Positions 34,472-42,857 are shown, counted from the first letter of the stretch. The stretch is 45,040 nucleotides of DNA from Candidatus Pseudobutyricicoccus lothianensis (GCA_904419295.1 CAJFRA010000019.1:1-45040); one strand, 5' to 3'. Numbers and translations are program-made. Notes: generated by a model not told the origin, from the sequence alone.

Positions 34472-34500
34472 CGGTGCAGGCGGATGGGGCCCGGACAAGG

Positions 34501-35541
34501 CTACAGCCCCAGCCTTTGGCGGTCGGCGCCTTTGGTGTGGAGCACACAGGTGCGGCCCTCTGTGCCGATGGCGGCAAAACACTGGTTGCAGCTGAGGCAG
34601 GGAGAGGTGTAAGGCCCCTGCTGCAGCCGCAGGACCAGGTCCGGCTGGCAGATCAGCGGGCGGCACAGGGAGACCATGTCCAGCCCGGCTTCCAGCACCT
34701 GGCGGATGTGGGCATCGCTGCGGATGCCGCCCACCAGCAGAAGGGGCAGCCCGCAGGCTTTGCGCAGCCGGGCGGCCCGGGCCAGGTAATAGGGCGGGGC
34801 CTGCCGGGGAAAGCTGCGGAAATCACAGCCGCTGACCTCGGCGGCCGCCACACCGGCCTGCCGGCACAGGTGGAGGACCGTCTCCAGATCCCCTTCAAAA
34901 GCCAGGTCGGCCTGGGCATCGGGCAGGTTGCTGTTGATTTTGATCAAAATGGGCAGGCCGCCGCAGGCATCCTGGATGCCCTGTATGATCTCCAGCGCCA
35001 GGCGGAAGCGGTTTTCCGGGCAGCCGCCGTAGGCATCCTGCCGGTGGTTCTGCAACGGGGAGAGGAATTGGGAGAGCAGGTAGCCGTGGGCGCAGTGGAT
35101 CTGCACGCCGTCCATCCCCGCCCGCTGGGCCCGCATGGCCGCCTGGACAAAGGCGTCCCGCACCTGGCGCAAGTCTTGCAGGCTCATGCCGTCGGGCCCC
35201 AAGGGCCGGCTGGAGACCGACTTTTCTCCGGCATGGCTGAGCTGCATCACCATTTTGGCGCCTTGCTCGTGGACTTGCCCGGCGATCTGTTCCAAAATGG
35301 GCAGGTTCCGCTCGTCTTCCAGCCCGTTTTGGGTGGGGGAGGCTTTGCCCTCCGGCGTCACATAGGCGTGGGCGCTAAAGAGCAGGGCCACCTGGTTTTT
35401 GGCCAGCTCCTGGTAAAGGAGAGCTTCGGCCGGCGTGATCTGCCCCTGGCTGCCGCCCAAATTGTCCTGGGTGGCCGACCGGGCGATCCGGTTTTTGAGG
35501 GCCAGCGGGCCCAGGGAAAAGGGAGAAAAGACACCGGACAT
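34501..35541 (-). CDS. Old-yellow-enzyme-type NADH:flavin oxidoreductase (346 aa)
   Basis: An FMN-binding TIM-barrel reductase of the OYE family, cytosolic. FSPFSLGPLALKNRIARSAT is the usual N-terminus, GAKMVMQLSHAGEKS the active-site approach, and GMDGVQIHCAHGYLLSQFLSP the conserved substrate block, followed by YGGCPENRFRLALEII. The C-terminus has LSCNQCFAAIG, a short Cys cluster as in the clostridial enoate-reductase-like branch, but the long FAD/NADH domain is missing. Substrate unknown. ATG 35541 follows AGGAGGGGTTTTC. Confidence 0.88.
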   Translation of the reverse strand: MSGVFSPFSLGPLALKNRIARSATQDNLGGSQGQITPAEALLYQELAKNQVALLFSAHAYVTPEGKASPTQNGLEDERNLPILEQIAGQVHEQGAKMVMQLSHAGEKSVSSRPLGPDGMSLQDLRQVRDAFVQAAMRAQRAGMDGVQIHCAHGYLLSQFLSPLQNHRQDAYGGCPENRFRLALEIIQGIQDACGGLPILIKINSNLPDAQADLAFEGDLETVLHLCRQAGVAAAEVSGCDFRSFPRQAPPYYLARAARLRKACGLPLLLVGGIRSDAHIRQVLEAGLDMVSLCRPLICQPDLVLRLQQGPYTSPCLSCNQCFAAIGTEGRTCVLHTKGADRQRLGL

Positions 35542-35659
35542 GAAAACCCCTCCTGGTTCTGTATTTTTTGCGGCAGAGCCATGGTACAATGGCATTGCCC
35601 GGCGGCAGTGGAGCCTGGCCCCAAACAGCCGGACAAGGGGGGAGCCCCCTGCCAGCTAC

Positions 35660-35688
35660 AGTATAGCATAACAATTGGGGCGGTAAAA
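35660..35688 (-). promoter_or_regulatory. Promoter for the oxidoreductase gene
   Basis: On the minus strand: TTTTAC (complement of 35683-35688), 17-base spacer, TATACT (complement of 35660-35665) preceded by TG one base away (extended -10). Confidence 0.6.
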
Positions 35689-35801
35689 GGGGATTTGCCC
35701 CCGAAACCAAAAATTTTTTGCCGAAATGCCGGGAAAAAAGCAGCCGTTGTCACCAAGTTGTAACAAATTCGGAAAAAACGCCCGCAAAAAGGGGAGGACG
35801 C

Positions 35802-35830
35802 TGGATTTTTGCCCGGCGATGCAGTACAAT
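35802..35830 (+). promoter_or_regulatory. Weak candidate promoter in the 371-base gap 35542-35912
   Basis: TGGATT (35802-35807), 17-base spacer, TACAAT (35825-35830), upstream of the alpha/beta hydrolase. The -35 is poor. The gap also holds the leftward oxidoreductase promoter; I see no small gene in it. Confidence 0.35.
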
Positions 35831-35912
35831 AAAGCGGAGGGCGGGGCCATGGCCTGCCGCCCGCCAATTGTGCAGAGAGGAGATCCGCCTGGCCTTGCCG
35901 GCGGGGAATGGA

Positions 35913-36872
35913 ATGATGATACAGCAATATGAAGTGCGGGAACACCGGTTCCCATCGGCCAACGGCCGGGATACGGTCTACGCCAAGATCTACAGCCCGC
36001 TGGCCCAGCCCCGGGGCATCGTGCAGATCAGCCACGGCATGGCGGAACACATCGGCCGCTACGATGAATTCATGCGGTATTTGTGCACCCAGGGGTTCCT
36101 GGCCTGCGGCAACGACCACATCGGCCACGGGCAGACAGCGCCAAACCAGGCAAACCTGGGGTACCTGGCCCCCAAAGACGGGTTTGACGCCCTGGTCACC
36201 GACCTGCATCTGTTCACCATTTATATGCAGGGCCAATACCCGGGTATCCCCTATTTTTTGCTGGGCCACAGTATGGGCTCTTTTGCGGCCCGGCTCTATC
36301 TGGCCCGCTATGGGCAAAAGCTCCAGGGGGCGGTCCTCAGCGGCACGGGCAGCAGCCGGCCCGTTTTGCCCGCCGCAGCCCTGGTGAAAAAACTGGCCCA
36401 GGGCCATGGCAGCCAAAAGCCCAGCCGGTGGCTGGACAAGCTGGCGTTCGGCAACTTCAACCGGGGGGTGCACAAGCCCAAGACACCCTTTGACTGGCTC
36501 AGCCGGGATGGGGAGCGGGTGGCCGCCTACATCACAGACCCTTTGTGCGGGTTCACCTTTTCCGCCAGCGCCTTTGGCGACCTGTTCACCGGCATTTACC
36601 GCTGCAACAAAAAAGAGTGGTTCCAGCAGGTGCCCCGGGAATTGCCCATCCTGCTGGTCAGCGGCGACCAAGACCCGGTGGGCGATTACGGCCGGGGCGT
36701 GCGCAAAGTCTACGACCGGCTGCGGCGCAGCGGCGTGCGGCATGTGCAGCTCAAGCTGTACCCCGGCGCCCGCCACGAGGTGCTCAACGAGCTGAACCGG
36801 CAGCAGGTCTACGGCGACGTGCTGGATTTTTTGCAGCAGTGGGCCGCGGTTGACAAACCGGAACAAACGTGA
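35913..36872 (+). CDS. Alpha/beta hydrolase, lysophospholipase-like (about 319 aa)
   Basis: Hydrolase of the serine aminopeptidase S33 / monoacylglycerol lipase type. IVQISHGMAEHIGRY is the oxyanion-hole histidine block, then GNDHIGHGQTA, the nucleophile elbow LLGHSMGSFAA (Ser at about residue 114 of this frame), LVSGDQDPVGD with the acid, and the final PGARHEVLNE histidine. No signal peptide, so probably cytosolic. Start is uncertain: ATG 35913 (MMIQQYE) has a weak site, while a TTG at 35895 is better placed for GAGAGGAG at 35875. Its stop overlaps the -10 of the next promoter. Confidence 0.85.
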   Translation: MMIQQYEVREHRFPSANGRDTVYAKIYSPLAQPRGIVQISHGMAEHIGRYDEFMRYLCTQGFLACGNDHIGHGQTAPNQANLGYLAPKDGFDALVTDLHLFTIYMQGQYPGIPYFLLGHSMGSFAARLYLARYGQKLQGAVLSGTGSSRPVLPAAALVKKLAQGHGSQKPSRWLDKLAFGNFNRGVHKPKTPFDWLSRDGERVAAYITDPLCGFTFSASAFGDLFTGIYRCNKKEWFQQVPRELPILLVSGDQDPVGDYGRGVRKVYDRLRRSGVRHVQLKLYPGARHEVLNELNRQQVYGDVLDFLQQWAAVDKPEQT

Positions 36873-36878
36873 TATAAC
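36850..36878 (+). promoter_or_regulatory. Promoter of the ABC-F leader
   Basis: TTGACA (36850-36855), 17-base spacer, TATAAC (36873-36878), inside and just after the end of the hydrolase gene. Transcription would begin near 36885, giving a leader of about 290 bases before the ABC-F start. Confidence 0.75.
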
Positions 36879-36929
36879 AGTGCCCAGGCCGGGATATGGC
36901 CTGGAACCCAAAAGACAGGAGCTGAGAGC

Positions 36930-36950
36930 GTGCGTCACTTTTCTTGCTGA
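36930..36950 (+). CDS. Candidate 6-codon leader peptide of the ABC-F attenuator
   Basis: A GTG codon at 36930 lies eight bases after AGGAG (36917-36921) and opens a six-codon frame, (f)MRHFSC, ending at TGA 36948-36950. It begins roughly 45 bases after the expected transcription start and precedes an intrinsic terminator and the ABC-F gene. Short translated leaders of this kind sense ribosome-targeting drugs ahead of ABC-F genes in other Firmicutes. The frame's last codons overlap TCTTGCTG (36942-36949), which is repeated at 36993-37000. Too short to be proven by sequence alone. Confidence 0.55.
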   Translation: MRHFSC

Positions 36951-37089
36951 AAACCAAAGAGCGCGGCAATGGCCGGGGCAGGCGCCCCTTCGTCTTGCTG
37001 CGCCAAAAGCAAGGAAAGTTTGATGCGCAGGATACCGGCTTTTCAAAAGAGCAGGGCGCTGTTTGGCGCGCCCTAGGCAGCAAGCCCAA

Positions 37090-37124
37090 GGCCGCGGGAA
37101 GATCGACTTTCCCGCGGCCTTTTT
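37090..37124 (+). terminator. Attenuator hairpin in the ABC-F leader
   Basis: GGCCGCGGGAA (37090-37100) pairs with TTCCCGCGGCC (37109-37119), then five T residues. It sits 51 bases before the ABC-F start codon. Just upstream, GCAGCAAG (37077-37084) is complementary to CTTGCTGC at 36994-37001 and mostly to the copy in the leader ORF, offering alternative pairings. Confidence 0.85.
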
Positions 37125-37174
37125 GCATGTGTGGGCCGGCATCCTGCGCTGGGGACCGAGAAGGAGGAATGGCC

Positions 37175-38671
37175 ATGTCTTTGATCGATGTGAGGCATTT
37201 GACATTTGGATACGACGGCAGCCCGGACAACGTGTTCGAGGATGTGAGCTTTCAGCTGGACACCGGCTGGAAGCTGGGGTTCATCGGCCGCAACGGCCGG
37301 GGAAAGACCACGTTCCTGCGGCTGCTCATGGGACAGATGGCATACGGCGGCACCATTGCCGCCAGCACGGATTTCCGGTATTTCCCCTGCCCGGTGGAAG
37401 ACCGGCAGGCCACGGCCTGGCAAGTGGCCCTGCAAGGGGCGGGGGACTGCGAGCAGTGGCAGCTGCAGCGGGAGCTCTCTTTGCTCAAAGTGCCCGAAGA
37501 GGCGCTGGACAGGCCCTTTGCCACGCTGAGCGGCGGGGAGCAGACCCGGCTGCTCATGGCGGCCCTGTTTGCGGGGGAAGGCGCCTTCCCGCTGATCGAC
37601 GAGCCCACCAACCACCTGGACCAGCAGGGCCGCCGGCAGCTGGCCCGGTATCTCCAGGGCAAAGAAGGGTTTTTGCTGGTATCCCACGACCGGGACTTTT
37701 TGGACGCCTGTGTGGACCACATCCTCTCCATCAACCGGCGGACCATCCAGGTCCAGGCGGGCAACTTTTCCACCTGGCAGCAAAACAGGCAGCAGCAAGA
37801 CGCCCTGGAACTGCAGCAGAATGAAAAGCTGAAAAAAGAGATCCGCCGCATGGAAGAGGCGGCCCGGCGGACCAGCGGCTGGTCGGATGCGGTGGAAAAG
37901 ACCAAAAAAGGCAGCCGGAATGCCGGGCTGCGGCCGGACCGGGGCTACATCGGCCACAAGTCGGCCAAGATGATGCAGCGGGCCAAAAACCTGGAACGCC
38001 GCCAGCAGCAGAGCATCCAGCAAAAAAAGAGCCTGCTGCAAGACGCCGAACTGGAGGCATCCCTGGCGCTCCAGCCCCGGGAAGCGCCCAAACGCCGGCT
38101 CTTGGAGGCCCGGGGCCTGGTGCTGTACCAGGGCGGGCGCCCCCTGTGCCGCCCGCTGGATCTCACCCTGGAGCAGGGGGAGCGGCTGGCCATCCTGGGC
38201 CGCAACGGGGCGGGCAAGAGCACGCTGCTGCGCCTGTGCGCCGGGGAGGATGTGGCCTATACCGGGTCTTTTTACCGGGCGCCGGGCCTGGAGCAGAACA
38301 TCGTGCCCCAGCAGACCCACCACTTGCGGGGCGGCCTGCGGGACCTGGCCCGGCAGCAGCAGGTGGAAGAGAGCCTGCTGCTGGCCCTGCTGCGGCAGAT
38401 GGGCCTGGAGAGGCGGCACCTGGAGCGGCCGGTGGAACAGATGAGCGAAGGGCAGCGGAAGAAAGTGCTGCTGGCCTTGGCCTTTTGCCGGCCCTATATG
38501 CTCTACCTGTGGGATGAGCCCATGAATTACATCGATGTGATCACCCGGATGCAGCTGGAAGAAGCGGTGCAAGACAGCCGGGCCACCATGGTATTCGTGG
38601 AGCACGACAGCGCCTTTGTGCGCCACACCGCCACCAAGACCGTGGAGCTGGCCCCCTTTTCCCAGGGCTGA
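37175..38671 (+). CDS. Lsa-type ABC-F ribosomal protection protein (498 aa)
   Basis: Two ABC ATPase domains and no membrane part. Domain 1: FIGRNGRGKTTFLRLL (about residue 36), CEQWQLQRELSLL, LSGGEQTRLLMAALF and FPLIDEPTNHLDQQG. A long charged inter-domain linker (about 200-300) follows, the part that reaches the ribosomal P-site region. Domain 2: [31 protein letters not shown] and LYLWDEPMNYIDV. The wording of these blocks is very close to Lsa(A)-type proteins that protect against lincosamides, streptogramin A and pleuromutilins; the drug profile here is inferred. ATG 37175 is nine bases from GGAGG; ATG 37169 is too close. Confidence 0.88.
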   Translation: MSLIDVRHLTFGYDGSPDNVFEDVSFQLDTGWKLGFIGRNGRGKTTFLRLLMGQMAYGGTIAASTDFRYFPCPVEDRQATAWQVALQGAGDCEQWQLQRELSLLKVPEEALDRPFATLSGGEQTRLLMAALFAGEGAFPLIDEPTNHLDQQGRRQLARYLQGKEGFLLVSHDRDFLDACVDHILSINRRTIQVQAGNFSTWQQNRQQQDALELQQNEKLKKEIRRMEEAARRTSGWSDAVEKTKKGSRNAGLRPDRGYIGHKSAKMMQRAKNLERRQQQSIQQKKSLLQDAELEASLALQPREAPKRRLLEARGLVLYQGGRPLCRPLDLTLEQGERLAILGRNGAGKSTLLRLCAGEDVAYTGSFYRAPGLEQNIVPQQTHHLRGGLRDLARQQQVEESLLLALLRQMGLERRHLERPVEQMSEGQRKKVLLALAFCRPYMLYLWDEPMNYIDVITRMQLEEAVQDSRATMVFVEHDSAFVRHTATKTVELAPFSQG

Positions 38672-38792
38672 GGCAAGAAGGCCTGCTTTGCCGGACGGCA
38701 GGGAAGGACCCGGGGAGAGCATATTTTTTGCCCCGGCTGCCAGACAGGCGGCCGGGGCAATGGGCGGGATGCCAACAAGGGTAGCGGCGCTT

Positions 38793-39716
38793 TTACCACA
38801 ACAGCTGGAGGACCAGCAGGAACAAGGGCATGGTAACGGCGGAAAACAGAGTGGTCACCGCGATGATGCGGGTGCTGAACAAGTGGTCGGTGCCAAACAT
38901 CTGGGCCATCATGGCGGAGATGACGCCGCTGGGGGCCGCCGTGCCGATGAGCAGCGCTGTGGCCACCAGCTCCGAAGCGCCCAGCAGATAGAGCAGGGCC
39001 ATGGCCAGCAGGGGGATGACCGCCAGCTTGAGCACAGAGAGCAGGTAGACCGTTTTGTCCTTCAGGCAGGCCAGCACATGGGATTGGGACAGGTAGATGC
39101 CCAGCACCAGCATGGCCAGGGGCGTGTTCAGGCTGCCCAGGTACTCCACCGCCCGGAACACGGGCATGGGCAGTTTCCAGGGGGAGAAAAAGAGCAGCAG
39201 GCCGCCGATGAGGGCCAGGGTGCCCGGGTTGAGCAAGATTTTTTTGAAATTGACCCGGCTTTCGCCCGACAGCATCCGGGCGCCGTAGGTCCAGGCGATC
39301 ACCGTGCCGGTGACGATGCCGGCCGAGCCCAGGAACACGCCGGTGCTGCTCAGCAGGGCTTCCAGCAGGGGCAGGGCCATAAAGCCGTTGTTGGAAAAGA
39401 TCAGGCACATCTGGGCGTCTTTGGCATAGGGGGCCGGGCTGCGGCCATAGAGCAGCCGGGCCAGCAGGATAGCCGGCACATAACTGAGGATGGCAAAGAA
39501 AAACGCAGTGGCCAGCATCTTGGCCTCCCCCGGGTCAAAAGGCCGCTGGAAGGAGGTGATGAGCACCGCCGGCGTGACGATGTTGAGCAGCAGGGAGGAG
39601 AGCTGCTGGGAGCCTTGGCTGTCGATGATGCGGCGGCGGTAGAGCAGGTGCCCCACCAGCATCAGCAGGAACATGATAAAGATTTGGGTGACGATGGTCT
39701 GGGCGGAATCCAGCAT
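38793..39716 (-). CDS. AEC-family (auxin efflux carrier-like) transporter
   Basis: About ten hydrophobic segments in two halves of five, the AEC fold. Typical features are LLNIVTPAVLITSF, SNNGFMALPLLEALL (the broken-helix NGF-type block), and ATALLIGTAAPSGVISAMMA near the C-terminus. In Firmicutes such proteins export or import organic acids (malate-like) or amino acids; the substrate cannot be read here. 307 residues is normal. ATG 39716 follows GGAGAGATCGGAT. It runs against the ABC-F gene; the hairpin at 38728-38759 between them has no T-run. Confidence 0.88.
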   Translation of the reverse strand: MLDSAQTIVTQIFIMFLLMLVGHLLYRRRIIDSQGSQQLSSLLLNIVTPAVLITSFQRPFDPGEAKMLATAFFFAILSYVPAILLARLLYGRSPAPYAKDAQMCLIFSNNGFMALPLLEALLSSTGVFLGSAGIVTGTVIAWTYGARMLSGESRVNFKKILLNPGTLALIGGLLLFFSPWKLPMPVFRAVEYLGSLNTPLAMLVLGIYLSQSHVLACLKDKTVYLLSVLKLAVIPLLAMALLYLLGASELVATALLIGTAAPSGVISAMMAQMFGTDHLFSTRIIAVTTLFSAVTMPLFLLVLQLLW

Positions 39717-39831
39717 ATCCGATCTCTCCTCTGGGTGGATTGGGGAAATACCCCCCCTTTTATTTTAATATAGGCCCCCGGGCGTCACAAGTGCATATGT
39801 TGCGGGAAAAGGGCGGTTTCTTGCCAAAAGC

Positions 39832-39866
39832 AAAACAAAAGCCCCCTGCGGAAATCCGCAGAGGGC
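39832..39866 (-). terminator. Terminator of rpsF-ssb-rpsR
   Basis: CCCCCTGCGGA (39842-39852) and TCCGCAGAGGG (39855-39865) form the stem. On the minus strand it is followed by TTTTGTTTT, just past the rpsR stop. Confidence 0.9.
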
Positions 39867-39882
39867 AGGGCTCCATTTGGGA

Positions 39883-40131
39883 TCAGTCGGAAGTGTAGGG
39901 CAGCAGAGCCAAGTGGCGGGCCCGCTTGATGGCCTCGGTCAGCTGGCGCTGATGCATGGCGCAGGTGCCAGTCATGCGGCGGGGCAGGATCTTGGCACGG
40001 TCCGACATATATTTGCGCAGTTTGGCAGTGTCCTTATAGTCGATGTGCTCGACTTTGTCCACGCAGAACTGGCACACTTTGCGGCGACGGCGCTCCCGCA
40101 TGGGGCGGTCGCTTCTGGTCTCATTGGCCAT
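39883..40131 (-). CDS. rpsR: 30S ribosomal protein S18
   Basis: Small-subunit protein that pairs with S6 on 16S rRNA. The core [20 protein letters not shown] and [18 protein letters not shown] is diagnostic. It keeps a CQFC pair and a later Cys, a zinc-ribbon-type (C+) form of S18. 82 residues. ATG 40131 follows GGAGGACATACC. Last gene of rpsF-ssb-rpsR. Confidence 0.97.
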   Translation of the reverse strand: MANETRSDRPMRERRRRKVCQFCVDKVEHIDYKDTAKLRKYMSDRAKILPRRMTGTCAMHQRQLTEAIKRARHLALLPYTSD

Positions 40132-40162
40132 GGTGGTATGTCCTCCTTTTTTCGATATTGGG

Positions 40163-40582
40163 TCAGAAGGGCAGCTCGCTGTCGTCGGCGCTGAGTTCGG
40201 AGAACTCGTTGCCGCCAGGCATCACATCAAAGGGGATGGCGCCATCGTTGCGGGGCTGCGATTGAGAATCCTTCTTCGATTCGGCGAAATGCACTTCATC
40301 CGCCACAACTTCTACCGATTTGCGTTTTTGACCGGTCTTGTCTTCCCAAGTCCTGGTTTGGATCCGGCCAGCCACTGCCACCAGCATCCCTTTATGGAAC
40401 CACTGGGAGACAAATTCGGCTGTCCGCTGCCAGGCCACCACATCGATAAAGTCGGTCTGCTCGTTTTTGCCGTAGCTGCGGTTGACAGCCAGGGTGAAAG
40501 AAGTGACCGGCGTGTTGTTCTGGGTGTGGCGCAATTCGGGATCGGCGGTGAGCCGGCCCATCAAAATCGCTTTGTTCAGCAT
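40163..40582 (-). CDS. ssb: Single-stranded DNA-binding protein
   Basis: OB-fold protein that coats single-stranded DNA in replication and repair. [19 protein letters not shown] and [10 protein letters not shown] are the N-terminal OB-fold strands; [18 protein letters not shown] and [18 protein letters not shown] follow. A short flexible linker leads to the acidic tip ADDSELPF, which recruits partner proteins. 139 residues. AGGAGGGGTACCC precedes ATG 40582. It lies between rpsF and rpsR, the common Firmicute order. Confidence 0.97.
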   Translation of the reverse strand: MLNKAILMGRLTADPELRHTQNNTPVTSFTLAVNRSYGKNEQTDFIDVVAWQRTAEFVSQWFHKGMLVAVAGRIQTRTWEDKTGQKRKSVEVVADEVHFAESKKDSQSQPRNDGAIPFDVMPGGNEFSELSADDSELPF

Positions 40583-40594
40583 GGGTACCCCTCC

Positions 40595-40888
40595 TTAGGC
40601 CTGGGCCACGATCAGGGAACGCATGATGCCGTCGGTGATGTTGTAGATACGATCCAGCTCGTGGGGGAATTCCGGGTTGCTCTCGAACTCGATCAGCACA
40701 TAATAACCCTCGTGCATGTCGTTGATGGGATAAGCCAGGCGGCGTTTGCCCCATTCGTTCACGTTGGTCACTGTGCCATTGGATTCGATCAGCGATTTGA
40801 ACTTCTCCACAGTGGCGGCGATCTGCTCTTCGCCCAGAGTGACATCCACAATAAATACAGTCTCGTACTTGCCTGTGATCTTCGGCAT
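40595..40888 (-). CDS. rpsF: 30S ribosomal protein S6
   Basis: Binds S18 and 16S rRNA in the platform of the small subunit. ITGKYETVFIVDVTLGEEQI, GKRRLAYPINDMHEGYYVL and IMRSLIVAQ are the family landmarks. 97 residues from ATG 40888, which has AGGAGGTGCG upstream. It leads the rpsF-ssb-rpsR operon, with a consensus promoter and a leader hairpin before it. Confidence 0.97.
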   Translation of the reverse strand: MPKITGKYETVFIVDVTLGEEQIAATVEKFKSLIESNGTVTNVNEWGKRRLAYPINDMHEGYYVLIEFESNPEFPHELDRIYNITDGIMRSLIVAQA

Positions 40889-40918
40889 ACTATTCGCACC
40901 TCCTTTTGGACGTATGGC

Positions 40919-40935
40919 CCGCACCTTCTGTGCGG
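40919..40935 (-). promoter_or_regulatory. rpsF leader hairpin, candidate S6:S18 autoregulatory site
   Basis: In the minus-strand leader, CCGCAC, a five-base loop and GTGCGG form a stem (40919-40935) shortly before the rpsF ribosome binding site. It contains a CCG trinucleotide, the feature known in S6:S18 leaders of other bacteria. The match is suggestive only. Confidence 0.4.
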
Positions 40936-40952
40936 ACAAGGATAACAAATAA

Positions 40953-40981
40953 ATACTAAACGTTTGTCTGCCCGTTGTCAA
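40953..40981 (-). promoter_or_regulatory. Promoter of rpsF-ssb-rpsR
   Basis: Minus strand: TTGACA (complement of 40976-40981), 17-base spacer, TAGTAT (complement of 40953-40958). Confidence 0.8.
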
Positions 40982-41054
40982 CCATAAAATGCAAAATAGT
41001 CAAAATGAACAATGGATACGGATTTGAGCAAATTTAAATTGGCGTTTTTGCGAA

Positions 41055-41083
41055 TTTACAGGCCGCCCGGATGGGCGTAAACT
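41055..41083 (+). promoter_or_regulatory. Promoter of the met T-box leader
   Basis: TTTACA (41055-41060), 17-base spacer, TAAACT (41078-41083), about 25 bases before the first T-box element. Confidence 0.65.
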
Positions 41084-41107
41084 GAAAACCAAATTCACAA
41101 ACCGCAA

Positions 41108-41404
41108 AGACAATGAAGAGAAGAGTAGGCGCAATGAGCCTTTTACAGAGAGCCCCGGCAGCTGAAAAGGGGCAAAGAGCAAAGGCGCTGAACATGGTCT
41201 CGGAGTCGCATCCCGAGTGGAGGAATTCCATCAGGCGATGACGGGTTTGCCCGTTACAGCAATAGGGTATCGGCCGGCCGGAAGGGGGCCCGTACTCGAA
41301 GAGGCGTATGCCGTGAGGCATAGGCGAAGTAAGGTGGTAACGCGAAGCCGTAGTGCTCTCGCCCTTAACAGGCACAAAGTCTGGAAAGGGCGGGAGCTTT
41401 TTTG
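41108..41404 (+). promoter_or_regulatory. T-box leader (methionine-specific by specifier)
   Basis: A tRNA-sensing leader of about 300 bases. AGTA near 41125 and the GAA before the specifier fit the specifier-loop (loop E) elements. The likely specifier codon is ATG at 41194-41196 (GAACATGG). The T-box AAGGTGGTAACGCG is at 41331-41344, whose TGGT would pair with the ACCA end of uncharged tRNA-Met. The terminator follows: GCTCTCGCCCTT (41355-41366), AAGGGCGGGAGC (41386-41397) and six T residues. Uncharged tRNA-Met should switch on the metNIQ genes downstream. Confidence 0.88.
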
Positions 41405-41435
41405 TTGCCCGCCCGACAGGAGAACGGAGGTCTTT

Positions 41436-42173
41436 ATGATTCGGATCGAACAAGTCACCAAAGTCTTTGAGACAAAAGGCGGCCAGGTACGGGCGCTGAA
41501 AAACGTATCCCTGCACGTTCCCCCAGGGGAGATCTGCGGCATCATCGGCATGAGCGGCGCGGGCAAGAGCACCCTGCTGCGGTGCATGGCCCTGCTGGAG
41601 CAGCCCACCGAGGGCACGGTGGCCATTGACGGCGTCCGCTGCGACCGGCTGAACAAGCACCAGAGGCTCCAGCTGCAAAGGCGCATCGGCATCGTGTTCC
41701 AGGGCTACAACCTGCTGGCCCAGCGGACCATCGCCCGCAATGTGGCCCTGCCTTTGGAGCTGGCCCGGACGCCCAAAAAGCAGATACAAGAAAAAGTAGC
41801 CCAGCTGCTGGATACGGTGGGCCTGCTGGATAAGGCGGAGGCCTACCCGGCCCAGCTTTCCGGCGGCCAGCGGCAGCGGGTGGCCATTGCCCGGGCCCTG
41901 GCGGCCGGCCCCAAAGTGCTGCTGTGCGATGAGCCCACCAGCGCCCTGGACCGGCTGACCACCCAGGCGGTGCTGGAACTGCTGCAGCGCATCAACCGGG
42001 AATACGGCGTGACCATCGTCATCATCACCCACGAGATCGGCGTGGTGCGGGCCATTTGCAGCCAAGTGGCTGTGATCGATGAAGGGGTCTTTGCCGAATC
42101 CGGCGCCACGGAACAGGTGTTCTCTGCGCCGCAGAACCAGATCACCAGACAGCTGTTGGGCGAGGGGGTATAA
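41436..42173 (+). CDS. metN: Methionine ABC transporter ATP-binding subunit MetN, short form
   Basis: The ATPase of the methionine importer. Walker [14 protein letters not shown] (about residue 38), Q-loop in VFQGYN, signature [15 protein letters not shown], Walker [13 protein letters not shown] and the switch histidine in VIITHEIG are complete. At 245 residues it lacks the C-terminal NIL/C2 domain (about 100 residues) through which many MetN proteins sense methionine and shut off import. ATG 41436 follows CGGAGGTCTTT. Control is probably left to the T-box. It is three bases from metI. Confidence 0.93.
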   Translation: MIRIEQVTKVFETKGGQVRALKNVSLHVPPGEICGIIGMSGAGKSTLLRCMALLEQPTEGTVAIDGVRCDRLNKHQRLQLQRRIGIVFQGYNLLAQRTIARNVALPLELARTPKKQIQEKVAQLLDTVGLLDKAEAYPAQLSGGQRQRVAIARALAAGPKVLLCDEPTSALDRLTTQAVLELLQRINREYGVTIVIITHEIGVVRAICSQVAVIDEGVFAESGATEQVFSAPQNQITRQLLGEGV

Positions 42174-42176
42174 ACG

Positions 42177-42857
42177 ATGTTGGATTGGCTGCGGGCATTT
42201 GCCCAGGAATACGGCCTGATCTTGGGCCAAGGCACGGCGGAAACGCTGTATATGGTGGCGGGGGCCCTGGTGTTCTCTTATCTGCTGGGGCTGCCGCTGG
42301 GGGTGCTGGTCACCGTCACCGGGCCCAAGGGCATCCGCCCCAACCGGGTGACCGGCGGCGTGGCCCAGTGGATCGTGGGGCTGGGGCGCTCCATCCCCTT
42401 TGTGATCTTGATGATCGCCCTCATCCCGCTGACCCGGCTGGTGGTGGGCACCAGCATCGGCCCCACGGCGGCCATCGTGCCGCTGGTCATCGGGGCGGCG
42501 CCCTTTGTGGCCCGCATGGTGGAATCCTCCCTGGAGGAGATCGACCACGGGGTCATCGAGACGGCCCAGGCCATGGGCGCCACGGTCTGGCAGATCATCT
42601 GCAAAGTCTATCTGCCCGAAGCCGTGCCCTCCCTGGTGCGGGGCTGCTCCATCACGGCCATCACCCTCATCGGCTATTCGGCCATGGCGGGCACAGTGGG
42701 CGGCCGGGGGCTGGGGGATATCGCCATCCGCTACGGCTACCACCGGTATGAATACGACGTGATGTTGGTCACCATCCTCCTGTTGGTGGTGCTGGTGCAG
42801 CTGATCCAGGGGCTGTGCAACCAGCTGGCCCGCCGGATGGACAAACGCAACCGCTAA
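42177..42857 (+). CDS. metI: Methionine ABC transporter permease MetI
   Basis: Inner-membrane permease with about five helices. The coupling segment [20 protein letters not shown] is the EAA loop that docks on Met[21 protein letters not shown] and [19 protein letters not shown] are family blocks. 226 residues, the usual size. It starts three bases after metN. A 152-base gap with a hairpin separates it from metQ. Confidence 0.95.
   Translation: MLDWLRAFAQEYGLILGQGTAETLYMVAGALVFSYLLGLPLGVLVTVTGPKGIRPNRVTGGVAQWIVGLGRSIPFVILMIALIPLTRLVVGTSIGPTAAIVPLVIGAAPFVARMVESSLEEIDHGVIETAQAMGATVWQIICKVYLPEAVPSLVRGCSITAITLIGYSAMAGTVGGRGLGDIAIRYGYHRYEYDVMLVTILLLVVLVQLIQGLCNQLARRMDKRNR

Noticed and set aside
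37169..37174. ATG 37169 as start of the ABC-F gene
   Set aside because: It is only two bases from GGAGG; ATG 37175 has normal spacing and matches the usual N-terminus of Lsa-type proteins.
38728..38759. GCCCCGGC/GCCGGGGC hairpin between the ABC-F and AEC genes as a terminator
   Set aside because: The stem is strong, but T residues lie before it on the plus strand and A residues after it on the minus strand, so it is not in terminator orientation for either gene.
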